A DNA stretch of 64,000 nucleotides. Origin: an uncultured Bacteroidota bacterium (GTDB taxonomy: Bacteria > Bacteroidota > Bacteroidia > Flavobacteriales > Flavobacteriaceae). The notes beneath the pieces were generated by a model. It did no database searches. It saw nothing but the letters and a program-made list of their open reading frames with translations, and was not told the origin of the DNA. The stretch spans positions 1-64,000 of the forward strand of contig CABXKB010000006.1 of the NCBI GenBank assembly GCA_902512755.1. The letters run 5' to 3'. The position numbers and the translations under genes are program-made. Shown here in pieces: positions 32,684 through 41,587 of the stretch (positions are counted from its first letter, which is position 1; each line of letters begins with the position of its first letter).

Positions 32684-34798
32684 ATGCAACATTTCAGATT
32701 TTTAAAAACACTCGTATTAACTGTTATTATAGGCATTATTGGATGTTCATCGCCAAGTTCTAAAACAGAAAACCCTTTTCATTTACTCCCTTCTGTAACT
32801 GAAGGCAATTTCACGAATCAAAATTCGATGATCGATAACAATATGCTAAAGTTTGCATATAGTCCAACCGGAGATTCACTTCCTATTCGTTATGGTTTAT
32901 CTAAAAAAATAAAAATAGCTGATCTAGTTGAGAACTCTCAACTTGAGTTTAGCATACTACCCCATGAAAATAAAGTTTCGGAATCCTATTCACTCGAAAT
33001 TGAGGCTAAGAAAATTAGAATTGAAGCCCAAGATAAAGCAGGTTTATTTTATGCTTTTATTACACTTAACCAATTGTTAGAAGATGCTCGTGATCAACGA
33101 TTAAATCTACCCTTAATTGAAATAAAGGATTCGCCCAAGATTGCATTTCGCCCAATTCATATAGATGTAAAGCATCATTTAGAAAAGAAAAGTTACTATT
33201 ATGACCTGATTGATGAGCTCGCTCAACTTAAAATCAATGGCATTATCATTGAAATTGAAGACAAACTAAAATACAAAAGAAGACCTGAAGTTGCCTCTTC
33301 AGACGCACTTTCCATAGAAGAATGGAAAGCAATTAGCAAGTATTCAGTGAATCGAAACATAAAAATTAGCCCATTGGTTCAGGGCTTGGGACATGCTTCC
33401 TTTGTGCTTAAACACGATAAAAATATACATCTAAGGGATGACCCTGAAAGCGATTGGGCTTTTAATCCTCTTGATCCTGAAACATATAACCTACAATACG
33501 ATTTATATTTAGATGCATTGGAAGCTTTTCCTCATGGGAAATATCTTCATGTTGGCGGTGATGAGGTTCATACTACAGGCAGAAAAAGTGGTAAAAGTGC
33601 TTTAGAGCTAAACTTGATGTGGTTAAATAATGTCACTGATTTTGCTGGAGAGCAAGATCGTATTCCAATTTTTTGGGACGATATGCCCCTTAAACAAGCA
33701 GGTTTGATGGAACCTATTTACAATGTAAATATGTCATCTAAAACCGTAGATTCTATTTGGGCAGCCAATGAACCTAATTTGAATCGTTTTATTGAACAAT
33801 TCCCTAAGAACTGCGTTTATATGAGATGGAATTACCATTTGGCAGAATCCTATGGGAACGGGAAAGCCATGGAATGGTTTTCGTCTAATGGATTTAGTGT
33901 CATGGGTGCTACAGCTGGCCAAACACGTTGGACCTTAATGCCGCAAAGAGAGAGTAATATCGATCAGATTCGTATTTTTGCTGAGCAATCCATTACTAGA
34001 AATTACAATGGTTTACTGTTAACTCTTTGGGATGATGATTCTCCTCATTTTGAGTTGTATAAAAGAGGAATTTCAGCTTTTGCAGAATTTACTTGGGGAG
34101 GGTTAAAACGATCCAAAGCACAATTTAAAAAAGTTTATCGGCACCGTATGTTTGGCTCTCATTTTAAGTCTGAGGAATATGCATTTATTGACGGACTGGA
34201 TAAACCTGTAGCATTATGGACCAATCTTTTAGTTGAAGAAGGGACACATAGAAATCAATTAAATCAGTTAAAAAATCCAATCGAAAAGTGGATCATTGAC
34301 CTGCCTGAAATTGATAAAAAAGGTTCTTGGACTAAAAAGTATTCTAAACGTTTGGCTGAGCTACAAATCCAATCAGGAGTATTAAAAGAAATCCGAAAAA
34401 CTATAGCCTCACTTCAAACTGAAGACGCTTCAGCAAAATACAACTTGGAGATTTATAATGAGGTTATAAACTTGGTTGACTATAACTTTAAATTAATGAA
34501 ATCATTGAACGCATTTGACAATGCTCAATCAACTTCAGAAGAAATTAAAGTGATTGAGGATTTGCAAAGTTTAGTTGTTGAATTTAAAAGAGTTAGAAAA
34601 CAATTTGAAGAAGTGTATAGTAAATCAAGAAAACTTAACAAACCAGGTGATTACATTTTAGATCAAGATCACCACCGACACCCTGCTAATCAGTCAGTAA
34701 ATTTTGATTGGCAGTTTACAGCAGAATTAATGCTGCTAGCTAAAATTAAAAATTACTTGAAAACACAGGCCCTTGTTTCCATTTCTAAAGATTTATAA
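32684..34798 (+). CDS. lipoprotein glycoside hydrolase family 20 (beta-N-acetylhexosaminidase-like)
   Basis: A 704-residue predicted lipoprotein (signal peptide with lipobox IIGCSS). The N-terminal alpha/beta GH20b domain is followed by the barrel. The catalytic Asp-Glu pair is D293-E294 in YLHVGGDEVH, and the preceding IDVKHHLEKKSYYYDLID strand matches the first barrel strand of GH20. The last 230 residues are helical and less conserved. It should release N-acetylhexosamine from chitin, peptidoglycan or glycans. The ATG at 32684 gives a normal lipoprotein signal; an upstream out-of-frame ATG at 32656 has the better promoter context. Confidence 0.85.
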   Translation: MQHFRFLKTLVLTVIIGIIGCSSPSSKTENPFHLLPSVTEGNFTNQNSMIDNNMLKFAYSPTGDSLPIRYGLSKKIKIADLVENSQLEFSILPHENKVSESYSLEIEAKKIRIEAQDKAGLFYAFITLNQLLEDARDQRLNLPLIEIKDSPKIAFRPIHIDVKHHLEKKSYYYDLIDELAQLKINGIIIEIEDKLKYKRRPEVASSDALSIEEWKAISKYSVNRNIKISPLVQGLGHASFVLKHDKNIHLRDDPESDWAFNPLDPETYNLQYDLYLDALEAFPHGKYLHVGGDEVHTTGRKSGKSALELNLMWLNNVTDFAGEQDRIPIFWDDMPLKQAGLMEPIYNVNMSSKTVDSIWAANEPNLNRFIEQFPKNCVYMRWNYHLAESYGNGKAMEWFSSNGFSVMGATAGQTRWTLMPQRESNIDQIRIFAEQSITRNYNGLLLTLWDDDSPHFELYKRGISAFAEFTWGGLKRSKAQFKKVYRHRMFGSHFKSEEYAFIDGLDKPVALWTNLLVEEGTHRNQLNQLKNPIEKWIIDLPEIDKKGSWTKKYSKRLAELQIQSGVLKEIRKTIASLQTEDASAKYNLEIYNEVINLVDYNFKLMKSLNAFDNAQSTSEEIKVIEDLQSLVVEFKRVRKQFEEVYSKSRKLNKPGDYILDQDHHRHPANQSVNFDWQFTAELMLLAKIKNYLKTQALVSISKDL

Positions 34799-34854
34799 CA
34801 CCCATAGTATTGTTTTTTGTAGATTAGATAATTATTAATCATAAATCAATTAAA

Positions 34855-35595
34855 ATGAAAAAAATATTTTTTACTGTAATGTTCGCTGCTGCTATATCTG
34901 CCCAAGCACAAATTCATCACTATTTCTACGTTGATGTTGAAGATGAAGAAAAATTTGAAGAGGTTTTCGAAGATTACTGGCTGAAAGTAGCTCAAAAAGC
35001 AGTTGATGATGGAGGAATCGAAGGATGGAGTGTTTGGAAAAAACAAAGAAAAACTAACAATTATAAATATTTAGTTCTCTTCAATTTTAAAGATATGGAA
35101 CAATATACTAATGATTGGGGTTTTGATGCACTTAAAGCAACAGGAGTTCCTTCGAAACATATTGACTTTGAATGGAATGTTTTTAGAAGTGATACATATA
35201 GAGTTGATTCATCTGTACCTGGCACTTATGATTTTGTTGTTGTAAATTATTCAAAACCAAAAAATTTAAACAAGCAATTAAAATACGAAGTTGAATATAT
35301 AACACCAGTTATGAAAGAAATGATAGCCAATAAACATAACGGTCGAACTGGATGGAATGTTCAACATAAAATTTATCCTGCTGGAAGTGAAGAGAAATTT
35401 ACAATGTTTTCGGTTGATGGATATGCATCTATGGCTGATGCTATAAAGTCTTTTGACACTGAATATGGTAAAGATTATTATTCTAGTTGGAATTCTATTA
35501 TTAAGAAAGTTCATGGGAAAAAGACAATGCAGGGGTCATTATCAAATGGCTTTGCTTATAGACCGATTTATAAAAGAATTTTGAGGACTAATTGA
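34855..35595 (+). CDS. secreted protein with two tandem dimeric alpha/beta-barrel-like domains
   Basis: A 246-residue exported protein (signal peptide MKKIFFTVMFAAAISAQA). Two similar halves are seen: residues about 21-105 (HYFYVDVEDEEKFEEVF to YLVLFNFKDMEQY) and about 120-220 (DFVVVNYSKPKNLNKQL to FTMFSVDGYASMADAI). Each has a strand, an acidic or amphipathic helix, a GW-containing turn (EGWSVWKK and TGWNVQHK), then a strand. This resembles ABM/ferredoxin-like folds, but no family name can be given with confidence. An intrinsic terminator follows at 35634. Confidence 0.65.
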   Translation: MKKIFFTVMFAAAISAQAQIHHYFYVDVEDEEKFEEVFEDYWLKVAQKAVDDGGIEGWSVWKKQRKTNNYKYLVLFNFKDMEQYTNDWGFDALKATGVPSKHIDFEWNVFRSDTYRVDSSVPGTYDFVVVNYSKPKNLNKQLKYEVEYITPVMKEMIANKHNGRTGWNVQHKIYPAGSEEKFTMFSVDGYASMADAIKSFDTEYGKDYYSSWNSIIKKVHGKKTMQGSLSNGFAYRPIYKRILRTN

Positions 35596-35633
35596 CATCT
35601 ATAGACACTGTCTTTAAAAAATTGAATATTATT

Positions 35634-35664
35634 CTCTCTAGTTAATCCTAGAGGGATTTTTATT
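35634..35664 (+). terminator. intrinsic terminator
   Basis: An 8-bp stem CTCTCTAG/CTAGAGGG (one G-T pair) with the 6-nt loop TTAATC, followed by ATTTTTATT. It is placed 38 nt after the stop of the gene at 34855, whose transcript it should end. Confidence 0.75.
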
Positions 35665-35703
35665 GTGGCTTCTCTCCACTAGGATAAATTGGATCTAAAC
35701 TAG

Positions 35704-35732
35704 TTACTGAACTTAATCAAGAGGGTATACTG
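35704..35732 (-). repeat. dispersed hairpin-related repeat, copy 4
   Basis: On the minus strand it reads AGTATACCCTCTTGATTAAG then TTCAGT, sharing the CCCTCTTn-ATTAAGTTCAG core with copies 1 to 3. It lies between the convergent genes ending at 35595 and 35754, again at gene 3' ends. Confidence 0.55.
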
Positions 35733-35753
35733 AAGACTTAAACATTGATTTAA

Positions 35754-36467
35754 TCAATTTAATAAGCTAATAATTTCTCTTAAATTTTCTACCCAAACTG
35801 CATATCCTTTGTCATTAAGATGAGCATCATCATAGGTTAAATCAAATTTAATTAAGCCTTTAGAATCTACAAATGATGAATATAAATCAATAAATTCAAA
35901 ATCGTATTTATTCTTATTTCTCTTTAAGAAGTTGTTTATTTTATTGATATGTGACACAAAAAAAGCATTTCTTGTAGGTAAAATACTTTGTACAAATACC
36001 ATAGTTTCAGGGGAACCATTATTAATAGCCTTTATAATTTTTATTATATTATTTTCAATATAATTAATAGATGGGACACCTAAATCATTATGAAAACTCC
36101 ATAAATCATTAAGTCCAATAAGGATGAAAATTGCCTTGGGTTTAAAAAAGAAAACTTCATTTAGTCTTTCAAGTATTCCATCAGTTGTATCGCCACTAAT
36201 TCCTCTATTACTGACCCCATCCATGTTAATTTTTGTTCCCCAGTCTCCTCCCTCTTCAGTAATACTGTTCCCTAAAAAAACAATACCCATACTGCTTAAT
36301 GGATTTTTTTTGAACTCTGCTATTCTATTAGGATAATGATTTTTAGTAAAATCATTGTGATATTTAATTAAAACACTTCTGTCAGGGTAGAGTATATCAT
36401 AATCAATTTCATTCTGACTAAAAGAGACCAGATGAGCTAATAGTAAAACAAGAAGTGTCTTTTTCAT
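35754..36467 (-). CDS. secreted SGNH/GDSL-family hydrolase
   Basis: A 237-residue exported esterase-like protein (signal peptide MKKTLLVLLLAHLVSFS). Block I is VFLGNSITEEGGDW with the nucleophile Ser, block II is GISGDTTDGIL with the oxyanion Gly, block III is LIGLNDL with Asn, and block V is DDAHLNDKGY with the catalytic Asp and His. Family members deacetylate sugars or hydrolyse lipid esters; a carbohydrate acetylesterase role is plausible next to GH20 but unproven. Confidence 0.88.
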   Translation of the reverse strand: MKKTLLVLLLAHLVSFSQNEIDYDILYPDRSVLIKYHNDFTKNHYPNRIAEFKKNPLSSMGIVFLGNSITEEGGDWGTKINMDGVSNRGISGDTTDGILERLNEVFFFKPKAIFILIGLNDLWSFHNDLGVPSINYIENNIIKIIKAINNGSPETMVFVQSILPTRNAFFVSHINKINNFLKRNKNKYDFEFIDLYSSFVDSKGLIKFDLTYDDAHLNDKGYAVWVENLREIISLLN

Positions 36468-36627
36468 AATGTTGGTTAGTAGATAGGTTCAATATACCAA
36501 AAATCTAAAATATCTTAACACTCTGTTTTTTTATGAACACTTACTTTCTCTAACCTGTCTGTATTAATCTTAAGCAATTATAATTTTTTATATAATGAAA
36601 TAGTGGATAACTCGCAATGTCTTGCTG

Positions 36628-37152
36628 TCAGTTTAACGGAGCATTTGGATTTACAATTTCTCCAGTAGCGATTGCACTTTCTAAATTAAATATGTTTCCA
36701 ACAATTCTTATAGGATTTACATGGGTATTTTCAAAATTATACAATCCACCTGAGATTGAACCATCCTTGTTTTTGAAATCAACAATTACTATTGCAGGTT
36801 GACCCATAATAGGCTTGTAAACTCTTAAATTTTCGACGACTATTTGTGTATTTGCAATTGAACTTGGAAACATTATCATAGCCATTGCATTTAATAAAGA
36901 ATATTTGCCTATTGCTATAAATGAAAATCTCAATAGATTACCATCACTAGGTCTGTTAATTAAAAGTTCATCTCCGTTTTGAAAGGTTCCAAAATCCGTA
37001 ATTAATTTATTTACTTTAAAAAAATTATCATATGATTCATAATCTTCTTTTGTTACAGATAGAAAATTAAGTTCTTCAACTGATTTAATCTTCTGTGATT
37101 GAATTGAATAGGACACTAGAAGCGGAAAAAGGAGTAGTATTATCTTTTTCAT
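36628..37152 (-). CDS. secreted hypothetical protein
   Basis: A 174-residue exported protein (signal peptide MKKIILLLFPLLVSYSIQSQ). The mature part has beta-strand-rich sequence (DELLINRPSDGNLLRFSFIA, QIVVENLRVYKPIMGQPAIV) and no recognised family or catalytic motif. A TAGCTTTA element lies 4 nt before the ATG, as at 32037. The 160 nt to the SGNH gene downstream show nothing recognisable. Confidence 0.6.
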   Translation of the reverse strand: MKKIILLLFPLLVSYSIQSQKIKSVEELNFLSVTKEDYESYDNFFKVNKLITDFGTFQNGDELLINRPSDGNLLRFSFIAIGKYSLLNAMAMIMFPSSIANTQIVVENLRVYKPIMGQPAIVIVDFKNKDGSISGGLYNFENTHVNPIRIVGNIFNLESAIATGEIVNPNAPLN

Positions 37153-37156
37153 ACCA

Positions 37157-37164
37157 TAAAGCTA
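37157..37164 (-). promoter_or_regulatory. TAGCTTTA exactly 4 nt before ATG (gene at 37152)
   Basis: Minus strand: AAATATTTTTTTAGCTTTA, TGGT, ATG. Almost the same roughly 20-nt leader as at 32042 and 31218, which suggests a shared promoter or duplicated leader. Confidence 0.5.
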
Positions 37165-37525
37165 AAAAAATATTTCATGGTTGTGTCTCTGTTTTTATTC
37201 CCATTAAAACTAAGGATTTTTGATAGATTTTCATTATTGGGGTATGCTTTAATACGATTTTGTTTAAGTATTAAAATGTTTTTTTTATGAAGTAATTTTA
37301 CTGCTATTTAATTTCATGGTGGGCTGAAGATTTAGAGGGAAAAATTTGTTGTGAATTTTTTAAAAAAACTAATATTTAGTCCACCTTTTAATAATACTGT
37401 TTGAAAAACGAAATTTTAAATTAAGAATTTTATAATCTGAACAAAATACACAGTTTGTTTTTTAAAACTTCTAAGCTAGGGGGGTTATAAATTATATAGC
37501 TAGGATATATCTTGACTTCTAATTT
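37165..37525. other. non-coding gap of about 360 nt
   Basis: Between the secreted gene start at 37152 and the PhyH gene end at 37526. No plausible ORF, tRNA, terminator-like hairpin or repeat copy was seen on either strand beyond the leader motif at 37157. It is T-rich and may hold an untranslated leader or decayed sequence. Confidence 0.4.
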
Positions 37526-38254
37526 TTATTTGTTTCTAACTTTTCTTTCTCCTTGATGATCAATCCCTTTGGAGCGCTCAAAATCAATCATGGCTTTGGG
37601 GCGATAATTAAGAATTAGTGCTCTTCTATTTGATTCTGTTCTATTTCCTTCACTGAAATGAGGTGTAAATCCATCGTGGAAAGTTGCACCTCCTGCTTTC
37701 AGTGGAATGCAAACCGCATTATCTTTTTCTATCTCGCAACTCAATGCTCCACCAAGAATTGATGCTCGATGCCGTTCAATTTTAAATTTTTCTCTCGGAA
37801 TAAACCACATACACCCATTTTCCTTGATAGCATCGTCAATTGCAATCCAAATACTTATTGCACGTTTGTCTGGCATTTTGATCCAATAAGCTGCATCTTG
37901 ATGAAGGGGTGTAGGGGTGTCTGTGTAAGGTCTTTTATTGATTAACATATCAAAATCCAAGGACATGTCTTCTCCCATAATATACTGTGCATGAGACAAT
38001 GCTTTTTTGTAAGTTTTACTTTTTTTTAGGCTTTTTGAAAGAATACTGGGACACATTATTTGAGTAATTTTTTCTTCTCCTAAATCTCCTTCACCGCCTA
38101 AATCACTTCTCAAATAAGTTGAGCCTTCCAGATCGTCTAAAATTTGATCGTAAATCAACTTAATTTGATATACTTCTTTTGAATTGATAAATACGGAAGA
38201 TTTTGCAAAACCTCTTTTTAAAAATGTTTCTTTCACAGTTTGTTCTTCAGTCAT
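37526..38254 (-). CDS. phytanoyl-CoA dioxygenase (PhyH) family protein
   Basis: A 242-residue Fe(II)/2-oxoglutarate oxygenase. The metal triad is H and D in LHQDAAYW and the distal His in FTPHFSEGN; the 2-oxoglutarate-binding Arg is in NRRALILNYRP. SIWIAIDDAIKENGCMWFIP is the conserved central stretch. Family members hydroxylate small molecules; the substrate is unknown. A possible 36-residue membrane peptide gene lies upstream at 38396. Confidence 0.85.
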   Translation of the reverse strand: MTEEQTVKETFLKRGFAKSSVFINSKEVYQIKLIYDQILDDLEGSTYLRSDLGGEGDLGEEKITQIMCPSILSKSLKKSKTYKKALSHAQYIMGEDMSLDFDMLINKRPYTDTPTPLHQDAAYWIKMPDKRAISIWIAIDDAIKENGCMWFIPREKFKIERHRASILGGALSCEIEKDNAVCIPLKAGGATFHDGFTPHFSEGNRTESNRRALILNYRPKAMIDFERSKGIDHQGERKVRNK

Positions 38255-38395
38255 CTTGTATCTTTTTTATCAGTATTGAGCTTTTGTACTAAAAATTCAT
38301 TCGAAGGTATTAAAGAAGTAATAGAACAAAGGAGTTTAATTTTTTTTAAGAGCTTAAATTTATTAAAATTCATATTACAAATTTGACAACAAACA

Positions 38396-38506
38396 TCATA
38401 ATGAAAATTTAAGTCTACCCGTAAAGAGATTGTATGCAACCAATATAATAATTATAAGAATTAATTGAAAAATAATTTGACCTGGCGTGCTCCATTTTTT
38501 GTTCAT
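38396..38506 (-). CDS. 36-residue single-span membrane protein
   Basis: ATG at 38506 to TGA at 38396 encodes MNKKWSTPGQIIFQLILIII then ILVAYNLFTGRLKFSL: a basic start, one 18-residue hydrophobic helix and a short basic tail. A TAAATTTA element lies exactly 4 nt before the ATG, the same geometry as other starts here, which raises confidence. Family unknown. A competing 62-codon frame at 38251-38439 has a poorer start and composition. Confidence 0.5.
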   Translation of the reverse strand: MNKKWSTPGQIIFQLILIIIILVAYNLFTGRLKFSL

Positions 38507-38510
38507 TTCC

Positions 38511-38518
38511 TAAATTTA
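38511..38518 (-). promoter_or_regulatory. TAAATTTA exactly 4 nt before ATG (38506)
   Basis: The octamer is self-complementary, so it reads the same on both strands; on the minus strand it is followed by GGAA and ATG. It fits the TAnnTTTA-N4-ATG set. Confidence 0.45.
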
Positions 38519-38610
38519 AAATAAATATTGCATGTTTTTAATATGAATTCAATTTTATGATTTCTAATCAGCTCCTGAAATTATATAATCAAGTATCAAA
38601 AGCAGTTTTT

Positions 38611-38952
38611 CTATTTGATCAATTTTTCAACATATACCCAACCATAATGACCTGACTCAAATTTTAATCTTATTCTTTCATACTGATTAACCTCGTAATT
38701 ATCTGCTTTGGTAATTTCAGATTTTGTGACTTCATATAAAGTTCCTTCAATAAAATCATTTTTTTTACCCGTGAAATAAATTATTGGATGGGTATCAATA
38801 CCACTTGATTTTATAACGTCTTTATCATTTATTTTTAAATCCTTAATTCTGTATCCATTTAGTATGTCTCTTTTACCATTTAATATTCTTCCAAAAGTTT
38901 TTTTTTGAACTTTTTTTAATTGAAGTGTTCCATATGAAAATAATCTATCCAT
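38611..38952 (-). CDS. gamma-glutamylcyclotransferase-like (GGCT/AIG2) protein
   Basis: A 113-residue protein with the substrate-binding YGTL motif at residues 7-10 (LFSYGTLQ), the catalytic Glu in FIEGTLYEV, and DNYEVNQYERI after it. The fold releases 5-oxoproline from gamma-glutamyl amines in characterised members. Length is typical for the bacterial form. It lies 24 nt downstream of the alpha/beta hydrolase gene and is probably co-transcribed with it. Confidence 0.85.
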   Translation of the reverse strand: MDRLFSYGTLQLKKVQKKTFGRILNGKRDILNGYRIKDLKINDKDVIKSSGIDTHPIIYFTGKKNDFIEGTLYEVTKSEITKADNYEVNQYERIRLKFESGHYGWVYVEKLIK

Positions 38953-38976
38953 TTTTATAAATAAAACATTTGTTGG

Positions 38977-39900
38977 TTATATAGGCTCAATAAAACCTAA
39001 TACGATTTCTAGACTTTCTATAGGCCTTTCTTCCATTGGGATATGGCCTGTTTCAGGCATTATGATAATTTTTGAATTTTCTATAGCATTTTTAAATTTT
39101 ATAGCATCACCCACAGGAATCCAAGAGTCGTTTTCTCCCCATAGAATTAGTGTGGGTGTTTGAATGTATTGCATTCTAAAAGAATAATCTTCACGTTTAA
39201 TATTTGCTCGATCAATAAATGCAGTTCTGTTTCCTTCAAATAAGGTAAGATTATGGTAGCGACTAATTACTTCTTGAGTAATTAGAGAATCATTAAAATA
39301 CACTTCCTTTAGATTTTTTTCAATAAAACTTTTTGGGGTAAAATAGCGAAGAAGTGTATTAATATATGGGGTTTTTGCTAATTGAATGACAAACGGGGTT
39401 TTATCAAACGAAAAACCACTAGGATCTAGCAGAATTAGTTTATTTATGCTTTTATCATATTTTGAAGCATACAACCAAGCTACTAACCCTCCCAATGAAT
39501 TGCCAGCTAAATGAAATTCATTTATACCCAATTCAGTTATGAATTCATTTAATAAAATAACATAATCCATAGACGAATATCGTTTTAAAGGATCTTTTCC
39601 AGTTAATCCAAATCCGGGTAAATCAAGACGAATTACTCGATGGGTTTTTACTAATTCTTCAGTCCAAGAGTCCCAAGTATGAAGTGATGCGCCAGTGCCA
39701 TGGATTAATATAATTGGATATCCATTTCCCTCATCTCGAAAATGAATTTTTCTCGAATCTAATTCAATAAATTGAGAATTAGAATTCACGTAAAGAGGTG
39801 CTATTTCTTCAAAAGTTTTATCCTTTGAAGAACTAAATTTTATAATAAGCATCCCAATTGTTACATAAATGAGAAACTTAATATTTTTATTTGTTTTCAT
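38977..39900 (-). CDS. alpha/beta hydrolase
   Basis: A 307-residue protein with an N-terminal membrane segment (KFLIYVTIGMLIIKF). The fold shows the oxyanion loop LIHGTGASLHTW, the nucleophile elbow AGNSLGG, the acid in LWGENDSWIP and the catalytic His in PETGHIPMEERP. It resembles epoxide hydrolase or haloalkane dehalogenase-like esterases; no specific substrate is shown. It is probably membrane-anchored, facing the periplasm. Confidence 0.85.
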   Translation of the reverse strand: MKTNKNIKFLIYVTIGMLIIKFSSSKDKTFEEIAPLYVNSNSQFIELDSRKIHFRDEGNGYPIILIHGTGASLHTWDSWTEELVKTHRVIRLDLPGFGLTGKDPLKRYSSMDYVILLNEFITELGINEFHLAGNSLGGLVAWLYASKYDKSINKLILLDPSGFSFDKTPFVIQLAKTPYINTLLRYFTPKSFIEKNLKEVYFNDSLITQEVISRYHNLTLFEGNRTAFIDRANIKREDYSFRMQYIQTPTLILWGENDSWIPVGDAIKFKNAIENSKIIIMPETGHIPMEERPIESLEIVLGFIEPI

Positions 39901-40117
39901 TATTTAAATTAAATTAAGGAAGAAAATTTAATTTCAAGAGGTAAAAAGAATTCTTATAATTTACCATAAATCTCCAGAAATTTGACCAATATAGCTTGTA
40001 TCTGTTATTCAGTCTCTTCTTCAGCTTTAGTGTTTTTTTTAAATCAAAGGCAATCAAGAATTAATATATTGTTTTAAAAGATTGAGTTCATTTTATGATA
40101 TTATTTGTTTTTTTAGT

Positions 40118-41476
40118 TTAATTGGGTTTTGGAATATACCAAAGGTTTTTGTCTAGATCAATTCCTCCACCAAGTTCTTCTTGAATTACTCTGTCTGTTA
40201 TATATACTCCAATATTGGCCATATCTGTAAAATTGTCTATTCCACTTGGAAAATTTTGTCTTGTTCTGTGAATATTGTATTCTTCAGAAAAACTTCTATT
40301 AAATGCTTTTTCTACACCATCATGACCTATCATAAATCCTATAAGACCTCCCCATGTAGCAGTAGGATTATCAGAATCCCATCCCATAAGTGATGCTATT
40401 TTTATTGTCTCTTTTAAATCACCCTCACCTGCAAAAAGACTAATTAAACTTGCAGCAAAATTAATTCCAGCTGCAGCACAACCATTACATTTTTCTATTT
40501 CTTCTTTAGATATTCCAGATGAATAATCATATCCATCCTTATTTTCAACTTGATATCTTTGATATACATTATCTCTTATTGTTTCCCATGGAAGACCATC
40601 TTTATATTGTTTTTTTGTAAAATCATACATTTTAGAAGCATATGAATCATTTGGAAGTTGTTTTCTTGATTTTTCAGCAATAATTAATAAGTTATCCTTG
40701 ATACTAAGTTTTGGATCTGGATTTGCCGCCAAAGAGTACATCGAAACATAAAATTTTGATATCCATTCAGCATTGAATCTTGCAGTAGTTTGTATGGGTA
40801 GCTCAGCCATTTTTACAGCAAAATCTGGATTTGATGGAGAATAAAAGCCAAATATTTCAGTAGTTAATTGAGCATCAATCATATCAAAGTCAGGATTATT
40901 TTTAGGATCACTTGTATTTGGCGGAATTACCCCACTAATCATTAAATCTAAAGCTCTTTGATTAGATACCCATAAAAAATTTTCTTCTTCATTTTTTATA
41001 TGCTTTAACCAACCTTCTCGAATTTGTTCACCTGTTAATTTTGAAGTTTTATTTGCGTATAACAAATGTTGATATATATACTCTATATCTGTATCATCGT
41101 CAGCACCCCACTTTCCATCATCACCCTCAAATACAAAATCAATATTTCTTTTCTTAGCTTTTTTTTCCCAAAATGCAGGTTGATCTGGTTTGCCCCAGTC
41201 ATTTCTTGTGTAGAATGGCCCTGTCTTTAATTTACCAACATTTCCAGTTTTATCCATTTCAGTGATAAGTCCAGTCCAATTTGCAATACATTGTGCAAGC
41301 CAAAATCCTTTAAGTTTATTAAAATAATTAGTTCTTGATATAACTATTTCATTTCCACTAGGAGTATAGTTTTTATATTCTAAATTCAGATCTTTTATAA
41401 TTGTATCATTTTGTTTTTTCTCATCAGAACAAAAATTAAAAACGAACATAAAGGATATTAAAATCAGTTTTTTCAT
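40118..41476 (-). CDS. ADP-ribosylglycohydrolase-family lipoprotein
   Basis: A 452-residue predicted lipoprotein (Cys near residue 16 in FNFCSDEKK). The fold signatures are KLKGFWLAQCIANWTG at the start of the domain, the metal-binding DDDTDIEY motif, and the closing GWDSDNPTATWGGLIGFMIG with further metal ligands. Family members cleave ADP-ribose or related N- and O-glycosidic bonds. Here it is exported and divergent from ribokinase (111 nt), which suggests release of ribose or a ribosyl compound outside the cytoplasm; this is inference from context. Confidence 0.88.
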   Translation of the reverse strand: MKKLILISFMFVFNFCSDEKKQNDTIIKDLNLEYKNYTPSGNEIVISRTNYFNKLKGFWLAQCIANWTGLITEMDKTGNVGKLKTGPFYTRNDWGKPDQPAFWEKKAKKRNIDFVFEGDDGKWGADDDTDIEYIYQHLLYANKTSKLTGEQIREGWLKHIKNEEENFLWVSNQRALDLMISGVIPPNTSDPKNNPDFDMIDAQLTTEIFGFYSPSNPDFAVKMAELPIQTTARFNAEWISKFYVSMYSLAANPDPKLSIKDNLLIIAEKSRKQLPNDSYASKMYDFTKKQYKDGLPWETIRDNVYQRYQVENKDGYDYSSGISKEEIEKCNGCAAAGINFAASLISLFAGEGDLKETIKIASLMGWDSDNPTATWGGLIGFMIGHDGVEKAFNRSFSEEYNIHRTRQNFPSGIDNFTDMANIGVYITDRVIQEELGGGIDLDKNLWYIPKPN

Positions 41477-41587
41477 ATTTATATTTTTTTAAAAACTTTA
41501 GTTAATTAAAGTTTTGAATTATATTATAAAAAATAATTTTTTTACTAATTATAATATAAGGATTAATTGAATTATTAAACCAAAAAA

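Noticed and set aside
38251-38439. 62-codon ORF on the minus strand overlapping phyH by 4 nt
   Set aside because: Composition is irregular (many Cys and Asn, no domain or helix pattern) and it overlaps the better-supported 36-residue membrane peptide in another frame, which also has a promoter-like element at the fixed spacing.
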